A DNA stretch of 64,000 nt from Globisporangium splendens (GCA_006386115.1 VFIW01000019.1:1-64000); one strand, 5' to 3'; shown: positions 9,024-18,343, counted from the first letter of the stretch. The notes: generated from the letters alone by a model not told the origin. Translations and numbers: made by a program.

Positions 9024-9374
9024 TTAGTCGAACTTAGGCGGAGGAACTTGACTTGGACGCAGCTTGGCCTTCCCAGTAGCTGTACTCGATACCGGCGGAT
9101 CTCGTAGCGCGCGGCGAAAACACTCGCCAATACCGTCGGATGCGTCGATGATTCCTTGAGCGATCCGGATTAGAGCCTTCTTTGCGCGTTTCTTCTTCAG
9201 CTTGTCTGGACACTTGTCCACGTGCTTCTCTAGCACTTCACAGATCCAGAAAGCCTTCGTCAGACAGTTCACGAGGTCTTGACGGGCTTTATCAGCTTCT
9301 GCAGGTTTCGGCACGCCTAAGTACGTAAGGCTGCCTTGAATCGGGACCTGCTTGACGCGCGGCTTCTTGGGCAT
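9024..9374 (-). CDS. Small basic ORF upstream of gag in element C
   Basis: A 116-residue frame with its own ATG (9372-9374) lies in the leader between the 5' LTR and gag. The product is rich in lysine and arginine (KKKRAKKALIRIAQ near residues 62-75) with a proline-ending tail, and is predicted mostly helical. No zinc knuckle or catalytic motif is seen. Gag at 8846 has a complete capsid domain, so this is not its displaced start. Leaders of Ty3/gypsy elements are normally non-coding, so this may be an accessory gene or an uninterrupted random frame. Comparison with other copies would decide. Confidence 0.4.
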   Translation of the reverse strand: MPKKPRVKQVPIQGSLTYLGVPKPAEADKARQDLVNCLTKAFWICEVLEKHVDKCPDKLKKKRAKKALIRIAQGIIDASDGIGECFRRALRDPPVSSTATGKAKLRPSQVPPPKFD

Positions 9375-9781
9375 CGAGTTGGGGAGGTCACCAACTCTGG
9401 GAGTTCACAATCACAGTCTTGATCCTATAATGAGGGCTTCACCTAGGCACGCCTGACGATGACACCACGGAATAACACCCTAAAGAACACAGACAGTTAG
9501 GGCGAACCCGAGACACCGTGTCACTGGTAGAGAAACCGAGGTAGACCAGAACACAGAATTACGCACAAAAGCACGACTGGCTCAACACTACAGGAGTTAC
9601 TGCCACAGAACACCAAAGGGTCAACGCACCGACAATGATTCCGGGATTTATGTCGCTAAAGCAACACCCGTTGAGAAAGCGGCTTGAATAACAACCTCGG
9701 AGGTGCCTGGCTTGGACGACGACGGCGACTTGAACGCTTGGAAACGGCCACACTCCCCCCTCGACGCAAAGTGCTACCAGA

Positions 9782-10051
9782 TGTAACGGTTTGGGGTCTT
9801 CTTGAGATCTGATTGGTCGAAAGTCGGAAAGTCGGAACTTGATCGGCTGAAAATCGGGGACGATGGCTTGGACTCGGAGGAGGAGGTGGCAACTTGATGG
9901 CAAATTGGAAAGTGAATTGAATGGAGGACTTAGTTCGCTAGCGCTACGTCGAAGCCTCCCTGCATGCATGCCTATCCTTTTCTTCAACTGATTCGACTTT
10001 TCTTCCTATCCAGGTTTCCTGCCTGCACCTGTATTTTTATATGACTAGTTC
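9782..10051 (-). repeat. 5' LTR of element C, truncated by element B
   Basis: The first 270 bp of the LTR are present, then sequence switches at 10052 to the TGTAACGGG start of element B. In the intact 3' LTR the next bases would be CATATAACTG. The remaining LTR part is not found beyond element B. Confidence 0.88.
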
Positions 10052-10439
10052 TGTAACGGGACTCGTTACACGGCGTACACGTGCGTTGAGGAAGCGCAGG
10101 TGAAAGGAAGGGAGCTTTGCGCGTTACCGTGCAAATTGAGAAGTGCATTGAAATCGTTAAAGTGCTAACATGCAACCGTAGTGACTGAAACCTACGGTGT
10201 CTCTCATTGGTAGATAATCGGATGTCCAGTCCGACTATCATCCAATGGGATTAAATCTTAACGGCTTAGTCTTATTGGCTAATATGCAAATGACTACGTA
10301 CAGTGTTCATGAGTGACACATATTAATGTGTCTCCAACTGTACGACGTGGGTGGGTTCGGAAGAGGTGGTAAAACCCATGTGGGAGAATACCCACACTCT
10401 CCTGACCCGGGAACCCATGTAATGGGAGGCCCCATTACA
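10052..10439 (-). repeat. 3' LTR of element B (388 bp)
   Basis: Runs from TGTAACGGGACTCG to GCCCCATTACA on the plus strand. It matches 17226-17610 along its length with scattered substitutions and small indels (visibly less alike than the element C pair). The polypurine tract lies directly beyond 10439. Confidence 0.9.
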
Positions 10440-10451
10440 TCATCCCCCCGT
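10440..10451 (-). other. Polypurine tract of element B
   Basis: On the element strand the sequence ACGGGGGGATGA abuts the LTR start TGTAATGGGG. This is the expected position for plus-strand DNA priming. Element C has the similar tract CTGGGGGGA at 4212-4220. Confidence 0.6.
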
Positions 10452-10639
10452 AAAGCGATTGGTCACGTAGAAACGCGCGCGACCAATCCATCTTGTGTTC
10501 TTCTGTGTTCTTTGGTGTTCGGAGGAACTGGTCACAGAAGGCAGAGCACTGAGTCTTGCGGGCTCAGTTCTCAGTGTGCGCCGTGCCCAACAGAGAGCTT
10601 TCCAGACGCCGCAAGCTGTGCGAGGTGAACCTCGTACAA

Positions 10640-12250
10640 ATGTCTTCGATCGACAGCGATGCTGTTGACTACGAGTCGAGTAGCGAGGAGGTGACTCCTT
10701 GCAACACTCCAATGAGTAGCACCACGACGAATGTCGTGCGTGACGATCAGGAGGAAGAAGCCGAGTCTTCTTCCGTTGACCGTTCGAATCTCAAACGAAA
10801 CGAAGCGAAACGTTCGTCGTCCGCGGCCCTCTTGAATGAGCCTACGCGGAAGAAGCGTCGTGAGGAGGGATCTCCTCACGGAGAAACGAGCGGATCCACC
10901 GTGGCGGTTGCCATTTCCGACGTCGGAGCATCGGAAAGCGCGGCATCTGCCAACACGATGGAAGATCTCGGTCGGGAAGGATTAGCGTCAGCTGATCCCG
11001 ACCTGGTGAATGCAGCGAGAAATATCCTTCTCTCGCTGGACGCGTCCAATTGTGAACTGGAAGCTGTCGATCCACTCGAGGACTTGCTCTTCGATGTGGA
11101 ATCCGAATCTGATGCGCAGGCTACTGCGTCATCGGGAAATAGCGAGTTGCCACGCCATCTTGCCTTTCCGGCGGAGGAGAAGGATCCGGCGACGGGTCCT
11201 TCTGAAGGGATGGATTTCGTCCCTTCTAGCTGGAGTCACTTATGGGCACCCAAACCCAATTGGGTTCGTGCACATCGTGGCACCCAGCGTGCGGGCACTC
11301 ACGCGCTGTACGATGTTAGTACCATCAAGGACGATGACTTCGTCCTTCGACAGAACTTCCATCCCAAGGCGCGCGAGGAGTTTTACATCGACCTTTTCCA
11401 TTCGATGCGGTACTTCGATGGTCGATCGAAGTCAAAGAAGTCTCACTGCGCTGAGAAACAAGCACTGTTCCTTTCGCAAGCGTGGGGTGCCTTCGTTGTA
11501 AATTTCAACGAAGACGCTGCGAAGTGAATCTCTCGATTGCGAGATAATCGGGATAAGTTCCTCCGGCACAATGCTGTTGGAAAGTTGTTGGCGATCCACG
11601 AGGAATGCGTGGATCTTGGAGTTCCGTGTGGAGTCAAGACCACACCGAGGGGTTGCCGCATCTGCACCAGCGATGATCCTCAGTTGACTGAGGAGCACCT
11701 TCGTGGTTACAACGGCGTGATGCTTCCTCGCGGATTACAAGATCGAATCTGCGAGTTGTGGAAGCGAGAGTCGATTAGCGTCGACTCTCGTACTGCTGTA
11801 CCAAGCCAGGGACATCGGCTTGGAGCATCGCGGCCGGTTCCCAGGTATCTCGATCTGGCGGGTAACCAAGCCAACGAACGCGATAGACGCGCTCCTTCTT
11901 CCCTCGCGACGATCGATCGCGATGAGCAAGTATCTTCTCCACGATCCAGCGTTGGTTCCCCTCGGAGTCTCGCAACGGAGGAGCTGGAGGAGGAAAGATC
12001 TGCTCGTGACTCTGAGGCGCATCCTCAGAGTGATCAGCGTCTTCTTGATCGGCTGAAGTACGCTGAGCGGGAGAACGAGGTTCTCCGACTTCGGGCCGAG
12101 CTAAGCGAGATGATCGAGAAGCACGAACGGCTCGAGGGACGGCTTTCGAGGCTCGAGGCTGATCACAAGCTTGTTCTTGGGATCCTTCGTGAGCATGGTC
12201 TCTTGAAGAGGAAGAGACCGGCGAATCATCGTGACGATGATACGCTTTGA
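10640..12250 (+). CDS. Antisense ORF in the 3' region of element B (one in-frame TGA)
   Basis: Plus-strand frame opposite to the element's genes. Part one (10640-11527) and part two (11528-12250) are in the same frame and separated only by a TGA at 11525-11527, giving about 535 residues. The N-terminal third is acidic and serine-rich with a basic nuclear-localisation-like run (RKKRREEG). The middle holds a conserved-looking block (WVRAHRGTQRAGTHALYDV) and two cysteine pairs around CGVKTTPRGCRIC. The end is a heptad-patterned coiled coil (NEVLRLRAELSEMIEKHERL). From 11775 on it overlaps the integrase-chromodomain gene antisense, so that part could be a shadow. The 1.1 kb before 11775 faces no sense gene. 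No family recognised. Antisense genes at this place are known in some plant Ty3/gypsy elements. Confidence 0.6.
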
Positions 12251-13721
12251 GTCGCCCGATGTAGAACCTCGGGTGTAGACGCACAGTTGGAGGAAGCTCC
12301 AACGTGTATGCGTCCCCAATCCTTTCAGGGACCTTGAAAGGGCCAATGTATCTTGGCAGCAACTTGTTGCTGTCACTGCTCACCACTCTGTTAGGTAGGT
12401 TAGCAGTCGATAATAAAACAAACGAATTTCGTTGAAACTTGTTCGTGTTTTTGCGGCCACACTTGTCCGCTTGTTCTTTCTGACCATCCACTGCGTCGGC
12501 GATTGAATCGCGGACGAAGCGGATGACAGCTTGCCGCTGCAACACTGTTGTAACGATGTCTTTGTCGACGATCGCCGCGTGAGCAGTTGCCTGCCCATGA
12601 TGGTGAGAGATCTCCGCGCTCTTCGCTTGTTCCGAAGCAGCTGCTTCGCGGACTCCTCCCCCACTCAAGGGAGATGCCACCGACGGAGGGGACATCCCAC
12701 CGAGGATGGACGGAACACGTGGGTGCCTGAGGGCGTTCACGTAGAATGGCGTGTGCCCGGTTGAGGCATGCACAGAGTTGTTGATTGCAAACTCTGCGAG
12801 AGGGAGACATTCATTCCAGTGAGTGAATGAATGCGCATAGCTGCGCAGAATATCCTCGAGCGTGCGGTTTACACGCTCGGTCTGACCATCTGTCTGCGGA
12901 TGATCAGCTGTCGATATCTTGAGCTGAGTGCCCAAGAGTCGGAACAACTCTTGCCAGAAGGCAGCTGTGAATCGTGGATCTCGGTCCGACACGATTTCAG
13001 TGGGCATTCCGTGTAACATAAACACAGAATCCAGGAATATCTGCGCCGTCTGCTTTGCGGTGACGCTAGCAGGGACAGCACTGAGATGGACCATCTTACT
13101 GAAGCGATCCACGGTGACGAGGATGCCAGTCTTCTTGCTGGAGTCAGCAGGAAGACCGAAGATGAAGTCCATCGAGACTGACTTCCAACAGTCCGTCGGG
13201 ACTGGTAGTGATCGCAGCGGTGCATTGGTCACCGGTGCTGGCTTGACGCGCTGGCAAACCTCGCATGCGCGTACGTATTTGCGGACCCACTTGTATTGGT
13301 GTAACCAATAGAAGTCGCGGGAAAGCGCGAGATACGTTTTCTCGCGTCCTGGATGGCCGCGGAAAGGCGCATCGTGGTACTCGAAGAGCACACGATTGCG
13401 AAGGTCACTATCGTTTGGAACGACAGCGCGTGGCTCGTCGCTGTCATCTATATGGTAGTAGAGGACATCGTTGCGCATCTCGTAACGATGTAGACGAGCG
13501 CGTTGAGCCGGATCCAACGCCTTGAGCGACTTATCAGACAGGTCTGACAAGTGGGCAACAAGTCGACTGATGTCGCTATCTGTCGCATACGCTCTTTTGA
13601 TATCGTCGAGGAGCGACGATGTCGGCGTGCTTTCCCGTGTGATGGCAATCACACGGTCTTCCTTTGAGTCGTTTGCTTTCGACTCAAAGTCTGGGCGACG
13701 TGATAACGCATCCGCGATCAC
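11775..13721 (-). CDS. Integrase with C-terminal chromodomain (element B pol, 3' part)
   Basis: About 648 residues. The start is the RNase H tail (IADALSRRP). Next come the HHCC module (HPGREKTYLALSRDFYW, CEVCQRVKPAP), the catalytic core with SMDFIFGLP, VSDRDPRFT and DGQTERVNRTLED, and a long proline/serine/acidic linker. A chromodomain closes the protein (YRVRWLGYPPDRDTWEPAAM). The frame equals that of the upstream RT block: only a TGA at 13782-13784 interrupts them, so both are one polyprotein. The C-terminal 475 nt are covered on the other strand by the antisense ORF. Confidence 0.9.
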   Translation of the reverse strand: MIADALSRRPDFESKANDSKEDRVIAITRESTPTSSLLDDIKRAYATDSDISRLVAHLSDLSDKSLKALDPAQRARLHRYEMRNDVLYYHIDDSDEPRAVVPNDSDLRNRVLFEYHDAPFRGHPGREKTYLALSRDFYWLHQYKWVRKYVRACEVCQRVKPAPVTNAPLRSLPVPTDCWKSVSMDFIFGLPADSSKKTGILVTVDRFSKMVHLSAVPASVTAKQTAQIFLDSVFMLHGMPTEIVSDRDPRFTAAFWQELFRLLGTQLKISTADHPQTDGQTERVNRTLEDILRSYAHSFTHWNECLPLAEFAINNSVHASTGHTPFYVNALRHPRVPSILGGMSPPSVASPLSGGGVREAAASEQAKSAEISHHHGQATAHAAIVDKDIVTTVLQRQAVIRFVRDSIADAVDGQKEQADKCGRKNTNKFQRNSFVLLSTANLPNRVVSSDSNKLLPRYIGPFKVPERIGDAYTLELPPTVRLHPRFYIGRLKAYHRHDDSPVSSSSRDHAHEGSQEQACDQPRASKAVPRAVRASRSSRLARPEVGEPRSPAQRTSADQEDADHSEDAPQSHEQIFPPPAPPLRDSEGNQRWIVEKILAHRDRSSRGKKERVYRVRWLGYPPDRDTWEPAAMLQADVPGLVQQYESRR

Positions 13722-13781
13722 GTTGAACCGTCCGGTTTTGTACTCGACGTCAAACTCGCACTCCGCAAAGAAAGAAAGCCA

Positions 13782-16244
13782 TCAGGCCATTCTTTGCGAC
13801 AGATGTGGCGACTTCACTGCGGTGCGGAGCGAAGCGTGATCAGTGTAAACGGTGAACCGTTTACTTCCGAGCAAATACACTCTGAACTTCGTAAGAGCGT
13901 ACTTCATGGCAAGCAACTCCTTGTCATGAACCGGATAATTGCGCTCAGCTGGCTTCAGCTGACGCGACTGATAGCAGATCACGCGTTCTCGATCTGCACC
14001 GTCGCGCTGCATGAGCGCGCATCCGATTGCAAAGTCGGATGCATCACAGACCACATAGAATGGTCGCTCGTGATCAGCGATCGCGAGAACCGGAGCCTCC
14101 ATGAGGCTGCGTTTCACCTTGACGAATGCATCTTGACATTCGCCGGACCACTTCCAATCGACGTCTTTCTTCAGTAATGATGAAAGAGGTCGGATGATAC
14201 CCGCATAGTTCTGCGAGTACTTATGGAGATACGTCGCAAGACCGAGGAACTTGCGAAGATCCTTTTGGCTTGTTGGAACAGGCCAGTCGTTGATCGCCTT
14301 GATCTTTTCGGGATCAGGACGCACTCCGTTCTTGCCGACAAAGCAACCGAGAACGGGGATCTCATCAACACCAAACATACACTTCTGTATGTTGGCATAG
14401 AGCTTGTACTTCCGCATCAAGTCCAATAGCTGTCGGAGGTGCTCTTTGTGCACTTCCACATCGGATGCAGCATCCGATGCACGACTGTGCATGAACACGT
14501 CGTCAAAATAGCTTGGTGCGAAGTCTCGCACTGGACGTAATAGTTGCGTGACGCATCTATTGAACGTGGCGGGAGCATTTGTTAGCCCCTGCGGCATTAC
14601 GAGCCACTCCCACAGCATCCCGCTCGGGGTGCTGACTGCTGTGAAAGGGATATCCTTTTCACGCATCAAGATTTGATAGAACCCATCTCTCGAATCGATC
14701 GTACTAAAGATAGTACTACCTTGCATGCTGTCAATGATGACATCTTTGCGAGGTATCGGCGTTTGCGCCGGGATTGTTGCCGCATTCAACTTGTTGAACG
14801 CATGCACGATCCTCCAACCTCCTGTGGCCTTTTTCACACAGAAGGTGGGACTGCAGTGCGGAGAATTCGACTCGCGCACTTGGCCCGCTTTACGACGAGC
14901 TTCAAAGAACTCGTCGATCACCTTGACTTGCTCTCGAGGCAGTGGCCATTGCCTCGCGACGCAGTACTTTGTTCCCGGCTTGAGATCAATTTCATGCCGA
15001 ACTCCTTTGTCTGTCGGAAGACGACTGGGAACTTCTTCTGGGAATACGTCTTCGTACTCCTTCAATAGTCCGTAGAACGGACTGTCCTTCAGGGATTCCC
15101 ATCCCTGAGCCTGAAATCGTTCCTTCTTCGTTGGCTCGTCGAGCACATCAGTGTCCATCACTGATGACGACGCAAGGAAACATTCATCGAGTGGGTGTCT
15201 CTGTACTGCCGACTCGGCATTGCTCGATTCCTGAGGAGCGATGTAACATATCTGCTCGAGGGTGCCTCGATGCAGTTCTTTCATGAACCGTTTCTGGCTC
15301 ATGACGGGTAGCGTTACCACTTCCGAAGCGTCCTTCGGAGTGTCTTCTAACGCCATCTCATGAATATGAGATCCATCCTCATCAGTGACCATGACACTGA
15401 TGACTTCGCACGAGGAGCCTTGATCAGAGGTCTCCATTGGCGGTATCTTTCCTTCGTCATCGCTCTTCAGTACAGAGCGATGAGCAACCGAAGTCTGTCC
15501 TTTAGACTTTCGGGCGGCTTCTCCATCGAGCATCGTGCTAAGGGGGCCATCGCACACCTTTGCATCATGTTCGTTAACCGACAGCGCGTTGCGCGCCGAA
15601 GGTAGGTTAGCCTTGTTCCGCTTCATAGCGGGGTAACTGATCGATTGTTGATTCCAATCGATGATCGGCTGATACTTCTTCAGCCATGGCATTCCGAGGA
15701 TGACATCGAACTTGTCATCTAAATCCAGCCAAATGAAGTCTCCTTCCATTTGGCGTCCATCATGCGTGACACGAAGCCGTGTCACGTGTTTCTCCGTCGT
15801 GACGGTGGCACCTGTTGCCAACCGCACGGTGATCTTCGACTCGGAGGAATGTGATTCCTCCGAAATTACTCTCGCTAGCGCACGGGCGACATGCGATCGA
15901 ACAAAGTTGCTCGACGCACCCGTGTCTAGCAGTGCCCGCAGAGGGGTCGTAAATCCCTCTACGGTTATCTCAAGTTGGATGAGCCGATCTCTCGGCTCCT
16001 CCGCAGTCGTGGTAGTCCAGCAGCGCGTGTCATGCACGCTGGGGGCTTGCGTCTCGTACACCACGATCACACCAGACGCATATTCGCCAGTAGAGCGCCC
16101 CGCGTCTACTGGTGGTTGACGTTTTTTGATTCTTCGCGCGTTGGACGCGAAGAAGTCGTCCGATGTGTGTCTCGGACGCGGGGAGCGGGCTGCGCCGCTC
16201 GGCACTCGTATTGAAAGTGTCCCAGTTTCTGGCAGCGGTGGCAC
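13782..16244 (-). CDS. Protease, reverse transcriptase and RNase H (element B pol)
   Basis: An 820-residue frame. Retropepsin (LRALLDTGASSNFVR, about residues 100-115) is followed by a long variable spacer, then RT with CVKKATGGWRIVHAFNKLN, FSTIDSRDGFYQI and the catalytic SYFDDVFMHS. RNase H follows with VVCDASDFAIGCALMQ, HDKELLAMKYAL and YTDHASLRT. The frame stays open upstream over the nucleocapsid region. It is entered from the nucleocapsid frame by -1 slippage at 16121-16127, because the -1 reading there is exactly this frame. It ends at a TGA replacing a residue that is arginine in the related fragment at 18344-19817 (QRMA-stop-WLSFF versus QRMARWLSFF). Confidence 0.9.
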   Translation of the reverse strand: MPPLPETGTLSIRVPSGAARSPRPRHTSDDFFASNARRIKKRQPPVDAGRSTGEYASGVIVVYETQAPSVHDTRCWTTTTAEEPRDRLIQLEITVEGFTTPLRALLDTGASSNFVRSHVARALARVISEESHSSESKITVRLATGATVTTEKHVTRLRVTHDGRQMEGDFIWLDLDDKFDVILGMPWLKKYQPIIDWNQQSISYPAMKRNKANLPSARNALSVNEHDAKVCDGPLSTMLDGEAARKSKGQTSVAHRSVLKSDDEGKIPPMETSDQGSSCEVISVMVTDEDGSHIHEMALEDTPKDASEVVTLPVMSQKRFMKELHRGTLEQICYIAPQESSNAESAVQRHPLDECFLASSSVMDTDVLDEPTKKERFQAQGWESLKDSPFYGLLKEYEDVFPEEVPSRLPTDKGVRHEIDLKPGTKYCVARQWPLPREQVKVIDEFFEARRKAGQVRESNSPHCSPTFCVKKATGGWRIVHAFNKLNAATIPAQTPIPRKDVIIDSMQGSTIFSTIDSRDGFYQILMREKDIPFTAVSTPSGMLWEWLVMPQGLTNAPATFNRCVTQLLRPVRDFAPSYFDDVFMHSRASDAASDVEVHKEHLRQLLDLMRKYKLYANIQKCMFGVDEIPVLGCFVGKNGVRPDPEKIKAINDWPVPTSQKDLRKFLGLATYLHKYSQNYAGIIRPLSSLLKKDVDWKWSGECQDAFVKVKRSLMEAPVLAIADHERPFYVVCDASDFAIGCALMQRDGADRERVICYQSRQLKPAERNYPVHDKELLAMKYALTKFRVYLLGSKRFTVYTDHASLRTAVKSPHLSQRMA
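16106..16127 (-). promoter_or_regulatory. Predicted -1 ribosomal frameshift site between gag and pol of element B
   Basis: On the element strand, nucleocapsid codons read TCA AAA AAC GTC AAC CAC CAG TAG. Slipping back one base on A AAA AAC enters KKRQPPVDAG, which is the frame of protease and RT. The stop is four codons after the heptamer, as in element A, and is followed by a similar GC-rich segment (ACGCGGGGCGC). Confidence 0.7.
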
Positions 16245-17211
16245 CGCAGCTTGCGCTTATCGACGGGTCTCTTCGGAGCCGCCGAAGCTTGAACCAACGA
16301 GAGATCCATTGGTTCGGATCCACTGTAACGTGGAGGAGGTCTCGCGTGCCGGAACTGCGCGGCGCGGTAGGGGACGCGTGAAGCCGTGCTTGCTTCGCGC
16401 TAAAGTCTTCCTGAAGCGCCAAAGCGATTGCTTGCTCCAGCGTTTCCGGGTATTCCCGGAACAGGTAGGTCTTGACGGGACCATCCACCAAACCTTTCAT
16501 GAACGTGGCGACTTGCGTCGCCATGTCGATTAGATCAGACACGATACTTGATACCAAGTATCGGGCATGCTGGATATACGCGTGGAGATCGCGTTTATCC
16601 TGTCGGATTTCGAGAAATTCCGTGCGAGTACAGAATTCCGACTTTGGTGGCTCAAAGGCGGCACGGATGTCGCCTTTAAACTCCGAAAGTGTGGAGAAAC
16701 AACCATGGTCGGCCATTCGGCGACCAAATGCCCAGCTCTTGGCTCTCCCAGCGAGCTTGGACATCGCGAAATCGACCTGTTGCTCCGGATCGCAGATTTG
16801 TCCGGAGCGAATGGCGGCATCGATTTCGACGAACCATCGGAGGAGAGGCTCATTGTCTCCTCCGCCATACTTCGCGACTTCAAGCCTCACAGGCTTTTGT
16901 CGTGGGAACTGTACCTGCGCAGGAGCTGCGTGGGTTGCTTCTCTTCCACGGTCTTCTGCCTCCTTCTGCAGGAACCCGATCGCCGTGAGGCGATGTTGAT
17001 CCTGCGACAGGGTGGCAAGGATGGCGAACACGGTCTTTTCGCCGATGATCGTCCTCATCCGTTGGAAGGCACTCCACTCGAGATCACTCAAGTGGAGGCA
17101 ATCCTCCCGGTTGATCGTCGCACTCGCGGTTTCCGCGGGTTCGAGATTCATTATCGGTTCTTCGTCAGTACTCATTACTGACGGCTCCCGCTCTGTGGTT
17201 GGACGGACCAC
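16106..17211 (-). pseudogene. Gag of element B, frame broken before the zinc knuckle
   Basis: The ATG at 17209-17211 opens a capsid frame with strong similarity to element A Gag (EPPKSEFCTRTEFLEIRQDK, AFGRRMADHGCF). Near 16370, in a run of C residues, the reading switches. The nucleocapsid with its CCHC knuckle (CHRCQKLGHFQYEC) lies in another frame (16106-16309) that ends at UAG 16106-16108. A one-base indel in the C run explains this, so full Gag cannot be made from this copy. The capsid frame itself runs on to 16030 only by chance. Length and order otherwise match element A. Confidence 0.82.
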
Positions 17212-17223
17212 AAAGTGCTACCA
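17211..17223 (-). other. Primer-binding site of element B
   Basis: TGGTAGCACTTTG on the element strand, two bases after the LTR end TTACA. Element C has the identical 13-mer (9767-9779). Element A and the copy at 20035-20045 share TGGTAG with changes after it. The TGG start fits the CCA end of a tRNA; initiator methionine tRNA is the likely primer by analogy, not proven. Confidence 0.6.
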
Positions 17224-17225
17224 GG

Positions 17226-17610
17226 TGTAACGGGACTCGTTACACGACGTACACGTGCGTTGAGGAAGCGCAGGTGAAAGGAAGGGAGCTTTGCGCATTA
17301 CCGTGCAAAGTGAGAAGTGAATTAAAACGTTAAAGTGCTAACATGCAATCGTAGTGACTGAAACCTACGATGCCTCTCATTGGTAGATAATCGGATGTCC
17401 AGTCCGACTATCATCCAATGGGATTAAATCTTAACGGATTAGTCTTATTGGCTAATATGCAAATGGCTACGTACAGTGTTCATGAGTGACACATATTAAT
17501 GTGTCTCCAACTGTACGACGTGGGTGGGTTCGGAAGAGGTGGTAAAACCCATGTGGGAGAAAACCCACACTCTCCTGAACCGGGAACCCTGTAATGGGAG
17601 GCCCATTACA
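17226..17610 (-). repeat. 5' LTR of element B (385 bp)
   Basis: TGTAACGGGACTCG to GGCCCATTACA on the plus strand, paired with 10052-10439. It is followed by 60 bp (17611-17670) that again starts with a TGTAACGGGG-like sequence and may be the stub of another LTR. Confidence 0.9.
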
Positions 17611-17670
17611 CCGTGTAACGGGGATTCCCGGTACTTATTCTTGGTCGACCTCAAACATGAGGTGAGTATT

Positions 17671-18342
17671 TGTAATGGGCCCACCATCCATTCCATGAAG
17701 TGGATCTGTCCACCGATCTAGTGTGGCACACACCACCTTCAGCGTGCATTTTGGGACACAAATGCAAAGGGATTACGGTAAATACAGTCCCCACATGCAC
17801 GTGTGACGTCATTCGATGACGTCACGAGTCTTCTCTGTGCCGATCAGTGCAGAATGTTGTTCTCATGTACTAATCAGTACTGAGCAATGACATCCTGTAC
17901 TAATCAAGTACAGAGTAGTGACATCCATGTAACTAATCAAGTACTGAGTGATGTTCCTGCTTGGGAAACTGTGCTGGGCGACGAGACCGACGTGTCTCTG
18001 CCGCTGAAGTGAGTGGCGCGAGCCAATCACTTGCAGGGATTTTAACAAGACTTGAAGTTCAAGCTTCTAGAAGATCCCGTAGGTTCACCTCAGTGTGCCC
18101 AGGTTTTATATATCAGATTCATAGGTTATTGTGGTATGTTTAGGTTTTAGTTATAAAACGTGTAGGATCCCTTGGGGTTCATTTGTAAGTAGCGACAGGA
18201 ACCATAACCATTTTTAATTCAGTTGCAAATTTTCCTCCAAGCCCTCAAGTCTTCTTCCTCCCTCCAAGTCGGGAGATCACTTCCTCTGGCACAAGTGTGT
18301 GTGCCGTGTTTGAGGGACTGTTTGGAACAGTGCCCTCTTACA
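17671..18342 (+). repeat. A-type LTR, plus orientation (672 bp)
   Basis: Starts TGTAATGGGC and ends CCTCTTACA. It is the reverse of the element A LTR over nearly its whole length. It carries the CRE pair (17804-17824) and three units of a roughly 31-bp repeat at 17864-17956 with the core GTACTAATCARGTAC, where element A has two. Confidence 0.85.
17864..17956. repeat. Three tandem ~31-bp repeats inside LTR
   Basis: Each unit has a near-palindromic core of the form GTACTAATCA(A)GTAC followed by a GAG..TGACATC tail. The homologous region of the element A LTR (about 2507-2560) has two units, so copy number varies between copies. Confidence 0.6.
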
Positions 18343-18343
18343 G

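Larger units (their letters stand above)
3773..10051 (-). mobile_element. Ty3/gypsy chromodomain retrotransposon, element C
   Basis: Minus-strand element with 3' LTR (3773-4211), polypurine tract (4212-4220, CTGGGGGGA on the element strand), integrase-chromodomain, RT-RNase H, gag-protease, a small ORF upstream of gag, leader, primer-binding site (9767-9779, TGGTAGCACTTTG on the element strand) and a 5' LTR (9782-10051) truncated by element B. Over the shared 270 bp the two LTRs differ at only a few positions, so the insertion is young. Coding damage is slight: one single-base frame loss at 7154-7157 and one in-frame TGA at 5614-5616. Gag, protease and pol appear originally to have been one continuous frame, unlike elements A and B. 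Confidence 0.92.
10052..17610 (-). mobile_element. Ty3/gypsy chromodomain retrotransposon, element B, with antisense gene
   Basis: Minus-strand element of about 7.56 kb with two LTRs (10052-10439 and 17226-17610), primer-binding site (17211-17223), gag, protease-RT-RNase H, integrase-chromodomain and a polypurine tract (10440-10451). It inserted into element C's LTR. The flanks do not match (AGTTC on the left, CCGTG on the right), so no target-site duplication supports a simple insertion and later recombination is likely. About 1.3 kb between the integrase stop and the 3' LTR has no sense coding but carries a long plus-strand reading frame. Lesions: a gag frame loss near 16370 and a TGA in RNase H at 13782-13784. 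Confidence 0.92.
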
